A DNA stretch of 64,000 nucleotides from Larus michahellis (Eukaryota; Chordata; Aves; Charadriiformes; Laridae): positions 4,977,001 through 5,041,000 of the forward strand of contig NC_133903.1 in the NCBI RefSeq assembly GCF_964199755.1. Reading direction: 5' to 3'. The notes under the pieces are model-generated. The model saw only the letters and a program-made list of their open reading frames with translations. It did not search any database and was not told where the DNA came from. Of the stretch, positions 13,101-26,900 are shown one piece after another. The first letter of the stretch is position 1, and each line of letters starts with the position of its first letter. The position numbers and the translations under genes were made by a program.

Positions 13101-16100
13101 ATAGCGCCAATCAGGAATTTCTCACCCCAGCCCCACACCTCTTTGGGGAGCATCGTCCCACCGGGAAGCAGCAGAAGGGATGGGGGAGCCCCATAGCATG
13201 GGGAAGATGGGCGAGTGACTCGACTTCCATCCTGGATGACGGAGCCTGAGGTTTCTGCAAGCCTCTTGGTTTCCATTTCCAAACGGTTCCTCTGCCAAAA
13301 TCCAACATTGTTCCTGTTGGATAAACCTGTTACTTGAGTCTCTCGGCAGACACTTGTGGACAGGTAAAATGCCAGGGTCAGGTTTTTATCAGGAGGTGGG
13401 GATCTCCACTCAAGTCAGACTTGTGCTGGGTTCCTAGGCTCCGGTTTGAGTGTCGGTGGTGAGGAATCATGGCCTGGGCTTCTCCTCCTCCAAGACAGCA
13501 CCCTTGAGCACCTTCCTGCTCACCAGACGGGGGGGAGGAGTGCTGGGATTTTGGGGTGCTGGGGCCAGCAGCAACCCCCAGGACCAGCCACAGGGGTTTT
13601 GCACAGTCTTTCCCCAGGATCACATCCCACGGAGGGCTGCAGCCGCCCCCGTGCTTATTTAGCAGATGCCAACAGCCCCTGGTGCTCAGCTCCGGGAGGT
13701 AGAGACTCCAAAAATTGCCCCTGAAATCACATTCCCCATCAGGCTGCCACAGGTTGGTGTTTCAGCCGTCCTGCCCGGAGCAGATAGGACCAGAGGAGAT
13801 GCTCATCCAAAGGCAGGAACCGCCGGGAGAGCCGCTGGACCCTGTCACAATACAGGACCCCGGCTATAGCCCAAACCTCAGCCCCTATCACGCCAAAACC
13901 ACGGAGGGGCTGCAAGTTACACGAGCAGTTTTTGGGGGGAACAGCCAACAGCCCATGGTCCAAGGGAGCAAATTCACAGTCATCCTCCAGCCACTCGCTG
14001 CCGTTCAAAACCAAGGAGGGTTTGTGCCAGATCTCGGTCTGGGGGGTGTCCATGAACCCTCCGACTGCTATCCCTGGAACCCCAGCTGTGTGCCCGGCCA
14101 TCCGGATCAAACAGTGCTGGGTGGGGGGGTTGTTTTTCTTCCCCCCTCCCCCGGCTTTGGGATGAGAGGACCTTTATAAATGACTTCCGCTTAATCTCAT
14201 TGCCAAGCGGACATCGCTGGTTTCTGCCGTCACATCATGCTCTGAAGACAGATAGAGTTTTCTGCCCGGGCTTAAAAAGAACATTGTTTGCAGAACAGCG
14301 CGAACAACATGTGAAAAGGAGAAGGAAAAGAAAAAAAAAAAAAAGAGAAAGAGATCTGTGATGTTTGCTGGAAGAAAAACCCGCTCGTTTGTTTGGACGA
14401 GGATTCTCAGCACGTACAATCTCGGGAACAAAAGGAGATGCTTGTTCTCCGCCGTGTTTGCGGGAAGAGTCCTGTAAATATTCAGGGGTGTTTGTGCTAT
14501 AGAGGAGATCGCCTACCTGCCTCCAGAAAACACTCCCGGCACCCCCCAAAAATCACAGCTGAGGGGGGGTACAGCCTTCACACAGCCCCCAACCCCGAGC
14601 CTTGCCCTTCGCATTCAGTAGGGAACAAACAGCCTGTTCAAACAGGAGTAGCCACATTATATAAAATTCCTTTGGGCAGAAGTTTTGGGAAGAAGCACGG
14701 CTCCATCTGACCTTGCTGGTGCTCAACGCCACGTAGGTCAAATATTTTAATTGCCAAGTCACTAATCCCCCACGCACAGCATTTCAATATTTGCATTGCT
14801 GCGGACTTACTGCCTTCTGAAGCCGCGGGGGGAAAAGAAATAGCTGCCTGGATTGATGGGCTAGTAATTCCTGCCAAAATACGGTGCTGGATACGACTGC
14901 TCAGGATGAATGGTTGTGACTGCGGGGAGAAGCGAGCAGAGCAGGGGGGAATTGCTGCTTCACCAGCTCATTTTTGGCCGGATTCAAAGCTTTTGCCACC
15001 TTCGCGAAACACCGGCTGCATCCCCTGGTGCCTGAGCGCAACCATCCCGACCTACACAGGGCAGCACATCCAGCCCAAATACACCCGTTGAGCCTCTCCT
15101 CTCCCATCACCACCCAGAAACTTAGAGCAAAACAGTCATTTTTATTTTGATAAGCAACCAGATGGCAAACGAGCCCCACCAGCGCGAGCTCCTGCAAGCT
15201 CAGGCGCTCACCGGGGCTCGCACGCCTGCAATGTGGCCACCTCCGGGCTGGAGCTCTCCCTGCAACCCGAGAGTCCTTCGGCAGGGAGAGGACCAGCAAA
15301 TTGCATCGACGCTCCCCGAGGAATTTGAAGAGATGGAGTGTAATTACCCATGATGGAATTTGGCTCGCGCGGGGAAAATACTACGGCAGGAGTCACGGCT
15401 CCCAGGTCACGCAGGGACAGGCAGGAGGGAAAGGGACCCTGAATCGTCAACTCCAGACCCTGCCACCACCGGCAACTGTGTCACATAATCCAATTCGGAA
15501 ATCTATCATGGAAATCTTAAAATTAGCTCAATTTTCTGCCCCTCGCTGCTGCTGCCATCCTGCTCTGTAGCTGCCTCCTTCCGACAGCGCTGAGGATGTT
15601 CCCCCTCCAGGCGTTCCCACCTCGGGGTGGGCTTCCACATGTGTCGGGGCACACAGAGGTCCCGCACAGGGACACGTCACCCGGGGGCTGGCTTCCCAGC
15701 TGGGCACAGCCAGCATTAGCTCGGTGACAGCACCTCTAGAGAGGAAAGAAAATGGGGGGGTGGGAAATGTGGCACAGAAAGCATTGCATTTTCAGGGCAG
15801 AATTAAAAGGTCAATTACTTTCTAATTTCTTGGGTACAGGAACGGTCTTGCTCATTCAAACAGGGGTTAACAAGACAAGGTCCTGGCCCAGAATAGAGAC
15901 TTTGCTGCAGACCCGAGAGCATATAATAAATTCTGATGAAGACAGAGGTTGCGTCATTAAAATGGAGCGGGCTGGATTCTGCCCTTATATCTACCCCTGT
16001 AAATCCCGGACAAAGGATTCTCTAGATTATGTATGCACATTCCTTTCCCTGCTGCTTCATTAAATACTACATGGCACCCGTTTGCCAGCATATGCTGGAG

Positions 16101-17113
16101 CGCTCGTCCCATGCGTGCAACGAGCAGGCAGGTCTCTGGGGCAGCCAGTGCTAATCCAGGGAAGAAGATGCCCTGGGAAAAAGAAAAGTGTGGGTTTGGT
16201 TGGTTTTTTTTCCCCCCCGACCTCTCTTTCTCAGTTGTGAGGCAGGATGTACCTTTGCTTTTGTGCGGTGGGTGGAAAGCTCAGGTTGCGACGCTGGCAG
16301 CCCGTGAGGCTCGATGCGTGGCGAGAGGAGCCGGACAGTTTGCCTTGGCTGCACAAGAGACCCGGGACACAACGCTGTCTGCTGGGGCATGGGTTGGAGG
16401 TGCTTCGTTATCAGCCTTGCTTTTGCAAATAAGAAGAAAACTTTCTCTCTCTCTTGTTTTTTTTTTAATTTTTCTCTTTAGGCTCAGTCATGATTTGGGT
16501 GCCTGATAGCAAGGGATGCCCAGGCTACGGGATGCAGGAGGAAGGAAGAGGCTGTGCTTGCTGGGGTACAAGGCTCATACCCCTCCTTTGCTCCATCTCC
16601 CCCATATCTGGCTGCTGCGAAGGGAGCATCTTGCTGGCAGAGCAGTTCGTGTAACTGCACAAAGTGGGTTATGGCCAGGGATACCGGCCTCTGGACCGGG
16701 CAGGTCCTCCTGTGTGCGAAACCTCACCAGCGTCCCATGGGGACAATTATGAAATGGGAGGGTTAGTCATCCCAACCCAAAGCCATTAGTTACAAAACAG
16801 GCAAGAGGGCTTAAAGCTCTTATGCTTGAACATGTTAGCTCAGCCCTTTAGGGAACTCCTGATGTGCCAGAGCATCTAATCTCTGCAAATCACTTTTATT
16901 CCGCCTTGCTCTGGGTTTTCCTTTTTAATCAACTTAATCTTTATTCATGAGGTGTGTTGCTGCGTTACAGAAACGCCCAGATCCTGAGCATCAAGCTCAG
17001 GGAACGGAAATTGGGGAAAACTTGGTGTTTGTTCCAGCCAGGGCTTAAGGTCTGGAGCAATTTATCTGGACTCGTGGCAGGCCCTAGAACTCTTCCATGT
17101 CCCGGCGGGGAGA
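6901..17113. other. Gene-free stretch with A-tracts
   Basis: No recognisable exon. A tracts lie at 10100-10128 (29 A), 11353-11369, 12404-12425, 12682-12700 and 14330-14344. Segments at about 12460-12680 and 14180-14330 have a balanced, non-repetitive look typical of conserved noncoding elements, which I cannot verify. Confidence 0.4.
10100..10128 (+). repeat. 29-A homopolymer
   Basis: An uninterrupted run of 29 A with no SINE or LINE body immediately upstream that I recognise. Confidence 0.95.
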
Positions 17114-17137
17114 AGGAGGAGGAGGAGGAGGAGGAGG
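17114..17137 (+). repeat. (GGA)n microsatellite
   Basis: Eight near-perfect GGA units on a purine-only strand. Confidence 0.9.
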
Positions 17138-17850
17138 GAAACGGCCCAAACGCACAAGGACAAGCTCTACACCCAGAAACTGGCACGCTTTGATCAACGT
17201 GCCTCATCGCTATATTTAATCAGCGAGGTCCACGCTCACCTCGCCTTGCCGATGGAGCCTTTTTTAAAAAAAAAACAAAACCAACTTTGAAATAAAAATA
17301 ATAAATTAAAGGGATCAAAGAAATGAGCGACCAGTGAGTGACAGTAAGACGAAGCGAAGAATAAAGGAAGCACTAATGGGATTTCGAGGGGAGAAGCGGG
17401 GCAGGAGGGAGGCTTCGCTCCCAGAGAGAGCGGAGAGCCGGGATGCCGGGACCCCACGACCTGTCCCACGTGGGCTCAGCCCCTTCCCCTGATCCATCCC
17501 CACCTAATTTTGGAGTTTCACGGGTTGTCTCCAAAAGGGGACACAGGCAGAGCACGGTGGGACGGAGCACAGTTTTGACATCCAGCGTGAGCTGCTGGGA
17601 GCTGGGAAGACACCAGTGCTGGTGCTTCTGTTTTGGGGAGAGAGGAGCAATTTCTGTGTACACCTCCCTGGAAGCAAAACGCCATCACTTGGGGGTTCCC
17701 GTCAGGGGCTGGCCGAGCATGACCCCATCCCCATAGCTCAGCCCCAAGGCACCCCCGGTTTCCCCAGTGCCACCAGCGACGCACAGCAGCCTGCAGTGCC
17801 CTCGCAAGCATCCCCCAAGGATCAGTATTTCCCCCCCACCCACAATCCAT

Positions 17851-17903
17851 AGGTACTAATGGGATTGTAATTCTGCTAATGAGCTGTAATTAATTAATTA
17901 CCC
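17851..17903. promoter_or_regulatory. TAAT (homeodomain-site) array
   Basis: TAAT cores occur at 17857, 17868, 17877 and 17887, the last opening the 14-bp TAATTAATTAATTA (17887-17900). It is a dense homeodomain-type motif group in GC-rich surroundings, with no repeat element around it. Confidence 0.4.
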
Positions 17904-20900
17904 TGTTAGCACAAGAGTTTTACATTTTTTGGCAAACACGGTGCTGTTTTATAGCTAGAGGGAGGCTCTTCCCCAGCACCATTAGGCTCCAATGGCAGCT
18001 ACAGACAAGCCCCATCTCAGCACCGAGCACACTCGCTTTTTGCCCAGGGAGCTCCTTCCCCTCCAGCTCCATCCAACACCATTTATAGCTTAGGGAGACA
18101 ACCCCGCAAACAGCCACACAGCTCACAGGTCTCCCCTAAATTACAGGCAACCAAGTCACAGACATCAATTCAGCGGGTTCGCAAGACATCTCCTCCATCA
18201 GCCCCTTGAGAACATCAATTCCCTCCGGCAAACTTAACACAGAAAACACACCACAGGCAGAGAGTAAGAGATACCGGGACATTGTGTGGTCCCTGCGGAG
18301 CAGGAACATGCTAGGGGAGATTCCCCAAAGCACTGAGGATGGAGGCAAAGGTGGCTGGGGTTGGGCGGGCAGAGGGAATGGCTGAGCTATATGGAGCACA
18401 CAGCAGCCCTGGGATGCTCAGAGCCACGCTGCGGTCCCCCACGTGCCTGGGATACGGGATGGCACCCACACATGGCAGCCACAGAGCCACCTCTCCCAGC
18501 CCGGCTTCTCCATTGCCTCCACACTTAATAATTGAAGGACCAGTGTAAAGGCATTAAAGTTTCAGGGACTGACACGTTGAGAGCAAGACAGCAGGGCTGC
18601 CACTAATTAACCCGGCACAGAACAAGGTCCCTGCCCACCTGCCCCCACAGAGAAACCCTTTCCTCCCCACAAATCCTGTCTTCCCAAATCTGCTTTCCAA
18701 GAGCATCCACCCCAGACTGCAGGGGAGATTTTGCTCAACATCAGGTGCCTCTAAAAAACCTTAATAGAGAGCGGGGGGGGGGGATTCTTCCCAGGGAGCA
18801 TGGCTTTTTATAGAGCATATGGCTTTGCACAGAGCCAGCTCTGAGCAAGGGTTACGAGTTACCTTTGGCTGGCTGCGGAGGCTGAACAGGAGGGCTCTTC
18901 TGCGGGAGCAGATGGAGCCGACGTGCCTGGGAGCCAGCCCAGCCCTGCTGCGGTGACAGACTGTCCCACGCCGCCTCCCCCGACGATGCTGCGCTGAGAC
19001 CCCGCCACGCGGGAGTCGGGTGAGGCGCCCAAGAGGCTGAGCACTGGCACAACTCATCCCCACACCGGGCAACCACCCTCCCCCAGCACCCAACTCACTC
19101 TGCTCGTTTCCTCCTATAGATAACCCAGCAGGCTGGGGAGGAGGATGCCTCACCTCTCCTTAGGCTCAGCTGGGCAGAGTACACCATCTTCCCTCAAATA
19201 CTCACAGCAATTAGGCTAATTGCATCCCCCTCATGCTGGTTCCCTGATTATGCAGCCCAAGCTGCCCCAGGGCAGAAGCTCTGCGCTTTGGGGGTTCTGA
19301 GCCCCTTGCGTGCAGGATGGGATCCCGCAGATAAAACTCTTTAGACGCAATATTTGCTCTTAGATCTCCATTGAATGTGACCGCAGCTGCTGGGGTAGGT
19401 GCGGCAGCGGAGTCTGTCCCTCCGTGGGAGGTTGGGGTTCGGTGGAGCCCTGTCCGTGGGGCAGCGGGACCAGGAGGGGTTTGGGGCTGGGAACGGGGAC
19501 CAGGATGCTCAGGCAGCCCCTTTGGCTTCCCTTCGCTCGCTGCACCTCCTCCAAAAATGAATTGCTGTTCGCATTAGGAAGCGCGGATCAGCGGGGCCAT
19601 CAGAGCCGAGGCTGTCCCCGGAGTCGGGTTTTGGTGTGCCAGGACCGCGGCTCGGCGATCAATCCTCCCCCGTGACATCGCCTGGGCCCGGGCGCAAGTC
19701 AGCATTACCTTGATTAAAAGAGATGGGTTAATGCAGCGCTTGGTCCCAGCAGCCTCCGTCACCAAGTCCAGCTCCCTGAGTTGCAGGGAGCCCCGTGGGT
19801 CCCCAGGACACCGCTCAGCACCGCAGGCCACCCGCCGCCTCCCGCTCCCTCCTTGCCAGGCAGCCAGAGGTTGTTTCCCTCATTAATCCAGCATTTGCTC
19901 CTCTGAGGATGCTCCTGCCCTTTGAAAGCGTCTCCTGCTTTGTCGCCTGCCTTTTCAGGCGCCGCAGACACAAAAGCCCCTGCTCTCCGTGCGATGCCCG
20001 CAGCCGGGTGCCTGGCCTGGGTCTGCACCGGCACCCCGGGGTGCAACCCTGCAGCCCAGCTAACGATGCCGCCCGTCGCCCTCTTCTTCTGTCCCCGGGT
20101 CCTTGTCCCGCTTCCCACCCTTGTTTCACCACTTTTATCTTTCAAAGAGATTTTTTTGAGAAGTTTCTTTCGTGGCAATATTATAAATGCGATGCTTCGG
20201 CGTTTTGAAGGCCACCTTCTCAGAGCTGCCCAGGCCCAGGACTGTCCTGCCGCGGGGTCAGCCCTGTCTTCCAGGCTGGTCCCGTTTGGGCTGGTCCCAC
20301 TCCTTCCCACCTCTGGAAGCTGCGGCCACCTCCCACAGGGACCGTTCCCGGGTCCCTTTTCCCCCTTGTGTTGCTCTTGCACCTGCTTTATTTTGCTTAA
20401 CGACAGATATTTTATCACCTCTCTGGAAAGTTAGCGGGGGGATTTCCTAGAATAGGAAATATTCAGAGCCGTGAGCTGCTCCTGGGGTGCACCAAGCCCA
20501 GGGACGGTTGTAACCCCCCTCACCGCACACGGAGGAGCTGGGCAGAGGCCAGCCCCAGCCTTGCTGCCTTGTCCTGGCACCGCCGAAGCGAGTTAGGTGT
20601 GCTTCGAATGTGCTTTTTTTTGCCCCCCTTTTTTTTTTATCTATATATATATATATCATCATCCCTTTTCATTTGGGCCTCTGACCAAGCCGTGAACTTG
20701 CGCTGCTTCACCGCCAGCTGCCAAGATGCGCTCGGCGTCTGCTGGCGGGGAGGGCGGTGATGATCCGCTGCGGCTGCTCGGCTGGCGGGCGTCCACCCTC
20801 GCCGTCGCCACCTCTGCTGTTTTGGCAGGGCCATGCTCATCCTCTCTCCCCGGAGCACGGCACGGGGCGGCAGGACCTGCCGGACGGCCGAGGACATCCA

Positions 20901-23900
20901 GCATCATGGAGGGTTGCAGGGTGGAGAAGAAGGGCTCGCGCCAGCGGGTGAGCCCAAGCTGGTGTCTTGGCCCCACAGGCTCCCCACGACACCCCAATTC
21001 CCCGCGCCGGGTGTCAGGACGATAAAGCCGAGCCGCGCTCACCAGCAGCACCCATAATTGATGGCACCGCCAGCACTTCCCTGCCGGGCTATGAATAAAA
21101 CATCCTTTCTGAGGACCCAAACTTTGAAAAATCTCTTTTCCCCCCCCCGGCCCCGTTAATTATATTTGGCTTTTATTATTTTCTTCTCCTGCTTAATCAG
21201 GGGGGTGAAAGCTGCTTTGGGGCCCCACTTGCCTGCAGACCGGCGCCCAGTTTCTTAGAGGGATGGTATAACTGCCAGGGAGATTTCACCCCCGCAAATC
21301 CCCACCCCCTTGGAAAAGCACCCACCTCTGCGGCTTCGAACCTGCTGGATCTCTACATTTGCTACAGCCATGGGATTTTTTGGCATTTCTGGGTCCTTCA
21401 GCGTCCAAGAGCCTCTCCTGGAAACCAGCCTCCCCAGACCCTTTCCATCTCGCGAACCTTTTTGCCGCATACCCAGGTTATGAACATGAAGTGATCAGTT
21501 TTCTTCCCGAAGAAGCGCCTTGTCCCTGCCCCACTTTTCGTCTGGAGAAGGAGGGAGAAGAAAGCAGGTAACGTAAGCCAAGGGATGCCAAGCACTTCAG
21601 ATTAACTCCTGGCATGACTTTCAGCACATCTCCGTGCCTCAGTTTCCCCGTTTCTCTATAAAATCCACTAAACGCAGTGGAGGTTTTTCCCTACCTGCCT
21701 GGGTTTTTCGGCTGCAGCAGCAGATGCTCGTGGGGGGCTGGGAACAGCTCGGATGCAGGCTGTTCATGGCTGTGGGTCTCAAACAAGGCCCTATATTTTT
21801 TCCTCTGCCCACCCACCCTGCCATGGCTTATACACGTATTTCTCGATGCCGACCAACAACCCACTACGTTCATCCATCTCATGCCTGCGGCACGCAGGGA
21901 TTTGCGTTCCCCGGTGTTTTTTGGGAGGCTGGGCGCTGTGTTCGTTCCACAAGCCGGTCCCACCCAGCGGCTTCTGCTGGGCAAGCAGCTCCCGTTGCTG
22001 CTTGGCTTGGGGACCCACCGCAACGTCTGAGCAGAAGAGAGCTCTTGCCTGCGCACAGCCAGGTCTCCGAGCATCTCCCTCTGTGGAGAAAGGTGTAATT
22101 CCACCCCCAGGCTTGGCTGGCTCCGACCCAGGGGAGCTGCATTAGCAGAGCTTTGCCAGGCCAGGATCGGACCCAAAAGCCAGGTCTTGCCATTGCAGAA
22201 GGGTCTCAGCCACCCAACGCGCTGCCGCCTGGCCACGCCGGGTGCCGGCCAGCGAGAGGGGATGCTGCCCTGCGCCGAGAGCCCGTACGTGCCAGGGCGG
22301 AGGCACCAGGAGCTGAGCTCGGGGCTGTGCCGTGCTGGGACACTGCAGCACGGCCCCTTTGCAGGTGGCAACAACCACAACTTGCATTTCCCCAGTGGTT
22401 CTGAGCCGCGGTTTTGCAGGTCGTGTCTGGGTAACGCAGCACTGCCTGTGCCATCCCCGGCCGAGGGGGATCTTTAGCAGAGGAAAGCTCTGGGAGACAT
22501 GGCAATTTCCTGCCCGAGCAACAAGCGCTTTACTCCTCACCGGTTCCCGTGCCAGCCAATTTTCTCTCTCTGGGCTCCTTCCAGCTCGGCGGTCCAGTCC
22601 CCAGCGCGGCGCAGGGCTGCAGCCAGCAATCAACAGACCCAACCTGTTTGGGACGGTCGGTAGCGCCGGCTCAGCCCAGCTCTCCCATCCTGCAAGGCGC
22701 CTTCTCCTTCCCTGGCATGCCCCGGGGGGTTGATGGCATCCTCTGCATCCCCTCCCTTGCTTCTGGCTTCCTGAAGGTCCTGGAAATGTTCAGCTCTCTG
22801 TGAGATCTGTGCCGTAACTCTCAAAAGCTGGAGTGTAAGTGCTTGAAGTGCTCTCAAAAGGGAAGAACCTTTAGCACTAGGAAATGTAGTTGTATCCACT
22901 CACACAAGCTAAGGATGCTTCACTCGGTTTTTAAGAGGGGGGCCTGCAGAGGGAAGGGGTCTTCTAGGAGCTTTGTCACTGCAGAGAAAGTCTAGAGCTA
23001 ATAAAGGAAATTGACTCTGCCAAGGTGGAGAGCAACTAAGGAGAGGAAAATGAATGAACAATCTAAAGAGGACCACTAAAAATCCCCTGGTGCCCTTCAA
23101 TAAAGCAGGGATCAGCAGGAGGATTTGTGGCCACGCTGCAGGCTGGGACTCGGATCTGCCGCTGAGGTTTTGCCCGGACTTGGGTGAACTGCTTCATCTC
23201 ACCCCATCCTCCTGTTTCCCCGTCTGGGAAACGGAGAGAGTCTTGATTCCCCGGTAAAAGCTTAATTTGGTGATGGCTGTGAAGCCCTTTGCGATCTCCC
23301 GGAGAGGGGAGAAGCCATGGGGAGGCAGAGCGCGGCACGCCGGGGCGGTGGGGAACAGCAGGTACGATCTGTGCTCCTCTCTGCAAGCCAGCTCTTCCCT
23401 CGGATGCTTTCGTCAGCCTCAGCTAATTGCTCATTTGATGTCATCGGGATATTGGCGCTGCAGATCAGCCCTGGCTCCACAGCCGGGGCTGCGGCGGCTC
23501 CTGGCTCCCCCGTCCCCGTGGCCACCGCAGCTGGGGCACGAGGGTCCCAGCCCGCTGAGACGGCAATCCCCACCAAAAAACACACGCCGAAGCCAACCGA
23601 TTCCCTGTTGAGCAGGGGATTTTCATAAAGGCGGCGAGATCAAGACCTCAGTCACAAGGCAAAGCGCACACGGGGCACGTGGGAGATGAGTCTTTGCAAA
23701 AGCGGGCTGTGTGATGGCCGGGGTCTCACCTCCAGCGGTGTCAGGGTGACCCTTCACTGCCTGCGTGTCCCAGGCCACCTCCCTTCATCTCCCCAGGGAT
23801 GGAAACCAGCCTCCTCGTCCCAGAGCCGCAGCAGGGACTGGCCTTTGCTGGGCACTGGTGCCACAAGCTTTCCCGAGCCCCCAGGCGCATCCTTAATACA

Positions 23901-26900
23901 AGTAATAAAAACGGATTTGAACTGGACAACAACAACGGAACCAAAGCAATCCCAGCGGGAGCATATTTTCATAAGCCGGGGCTATAAGAGAAAGGGCAGG
24001 AAACCTGACACGTCGCAAATCACTCTCCTGTCGCTTGCTGTAGTCTGAAAACACTCTATTAAAAATAAGAGCAGCCCCGGCTGCCGGCGGCGAAGCAGAA
24101 TCGCGGCCAGGGTGAAGGGCAGCTCGGGTTCGGGTCTGGCTGCCAGGTAGATGGAGATCTCTGAGGCTGTAAGTGCTGCGCTGCTCTGCTTCGATTTATA
24201 AATATATAGAGCTCGGTGACATCCATCACCCGGAGCCAGCAGACACAGCCCAGGGGAGACCCCTCCCTCCCTCCCGGCCGGGCTTGGCTCTGCTGCTCGG
24301 TCGGGAATGGGCTCAGGACAGAGCCCTGTGTTTCCAGTTTGTCCCCAAAAATGTGCTCCCCGTATGAGTAATGGGCAGGCAACACGCAGAGCAAAGGGCT
24401 CCTGCACCCTGGGCACCTGGAGGGGGGCAAGGGGACCCCCCCAAGTCCCCAGACCAGCCCCGGCTCACTGGTCCAGTTGATGGCAAAGTGTCAGGCACGC
24501 AAGGATAGCACACCTCCTCCTCCTCTGGGTGTTTCCTCGTAATGAATCGGACCCAGTTCTAATGAGGTCGGGAAGTTGCCACCGCTTCCCTTGGCCATAG
24601 CCACTGTGAGCCCCCGTGGCCCACCACCGAAGTCAGAGCAGCAAAAAAACCCAGTTAACAGTGATTCACCTGAAAAATTTGCCATTTCAGCACAAAGTCA
24701 ATTATTACAGGGGGGAGCAAAAAAAAGTCAAGGGTTTCAAAACACTTCAGGGCTTCCAAAAGGAGCGGTTTTGCCTGGGAAACACAAACGCCCATTTGCT
24801 TTGAGGTTTCCCAGGTGAGACCTTTGACAGCATTTTAACATTTTCCTTTTTCGTCAGCTCTGATCACGGAAGACAGAGCGGCTCAAGAAGCACCCTAGAG
24901 AGGAGCAGGACCCTTCTCCCTCCCTCCTTCCCTAGGTTCATCAGGGTTTCCACCACCACGAGACCTATTTTCTCACGTCTCTCCCACGGCAGGACCAAAC
25001 TCCCTGGACCTCCCCAGCTCCAAGCACCGGTCAAGAGATGTGGGGATCCCAGGCATCTCCTGGCCACGGGAAAAGCCCAGGGCAGGGCTGGGCGAGGTGC
25101 CCCCACCCTGGCACCCCGTTGTACAATCCTCTGCGGCTGGTGCACATCAGCTTGTTCAAATAAAGCCCCATCTGCACAGATTATTTACGGGAGGATGTTT
25201 GCTCTGTCGCAGCAGCAGATTTGGCGATGAAAGTTTAAGCAGGATGGAGAAGGGAGAACCGAGCAGGCTGTCCTAGAAGATGGGACATGGCCCCATGGGT
25301 CCTTCCTGGGGTCAGACCCTTGGCCCTGGACACCGTGAGCACCTCGTTGGCACAGACACAGAGGCTGGGATCCACAGAGAGCCACCGGCCCCGGGACAAC
25401 CTGCCCTGCAGGTTATAGGAGACGCAGAACGACTTGTCCATACACAGAGTGAAAAAATCCCTGGTGGTGGCCAAAAGTGCAGGGACTCCCATCAGAGATC
25501 ACCTTGCGCGCTGCAAACAGCCCCCAGGAATGGGCAGGGCAAAGCTACTGGTGAGCTGGGGATGGGCAGAGCAAGGAAAAGCCCTCACAGAAACGGCTCC
25601 CCCAAAAGCAGGTGCCTGCTCTCACCTTGTTGCCCAGCTGAGAAAGAAAAGCCCTGCTCAGGGGCTGGAGCACCTTGCTGCACCCCAAGGTAGACCAGGA
25701 AACCACCCCAAGTCCCTTCAAGCACCGAGATAATCCCCAGGCCACCACATCCATTCTTCCCTTTGCCATTGGGGGCAGACGAGGAGCCCAGCCCTGGAGA
25801 AAAATACCTAGATTTCCTCCCAACCCTTCTGGGTCCCATGGGTGATGGCTGGTTTGTCCTCTGAGCCTCTAGAACATGTCCAGCACTCATGGACTGCTGG
25901 AGATCACCCCTTTGAACCTCCATATGCCCCTTCCTAGCAATCAAGGAGCCTCCTGGACCATGGCAGGAGGTGAAACACAGATGGAGCACCCACAAGCACT
26001 CCCCCATCACATCCCGACTCACCCACATGGACTCACGCTCACTCAGCTCCTTCTTTCTCAACACCCTGAAGATGGCTCCTGGAGCTCTCCTCTTCCTCCT
26101 ACCTCCAAAGCACTGGTAGAGAAAGATCCCACCTCTTCAGAACCAGCCCTCACCACCCTCTTCTCTGCCGGAGCCCAGAGCCAACCACCATGTGTCCTCT
26201 CCTCCCATGGGTGAGGCTGAGGAGCCAGGGATCAGCAGCAGCTCGGAGAAGACATTTCCCCGTGGATGGAACAAGAGCAGGGAAAGGGCTGGGGAAGCAG
26301 GAGAACCTGCATTTGAGCCAGCAACGCTTGCTCAACCGCTGGTTAGTGGCTCCACAGGAAACACCTTCCCGTGCTCACCTGGAAAGACATGTTCCCAGCG
26401 AGGCACGGCCGTCAGTGGGCAGGGAGTGGACGGGAGGCTGCAGGAGGTACAACCCTTGGCAGATATAGCCAAGTCACCAGAGTCAGCAGAGGAAAAGAGG
26501 CTGCCAGCGAGTAACTTCAGCTCTCAAGGGGCTTTTGCTCTCTGCTTTGCAGCATTAGGGTCTGCTGTGGCCATTCCTTGAAGAAAAAGGGCTTTCTCAT
26601 CTAGGACTAATCCAACCTGGGCTTGTTCTTAGGTAGCACCAGTCTTTGCCATTATAATATGTCTTTAGACTCCGTGGTTTTATTTTACACTGAAGCTGTG
26701 AGGTCACATGTGAGGCTTTTGGACAAACGCTGTTCTCTACCCGTTCCTGAGCTGCCCCACAACCAAGCAATGCACAACCAGAGCTCTGCAGGGACACATC
26801 ATGCTCCAGGTCCAAGCTATGGCTGGTTAAAACCAGCAACATTGGTCGAAAATTGGTGGACCACGAAGCTGTGGCCTTTCAGTTGCTGTAGAGCTTCTTT

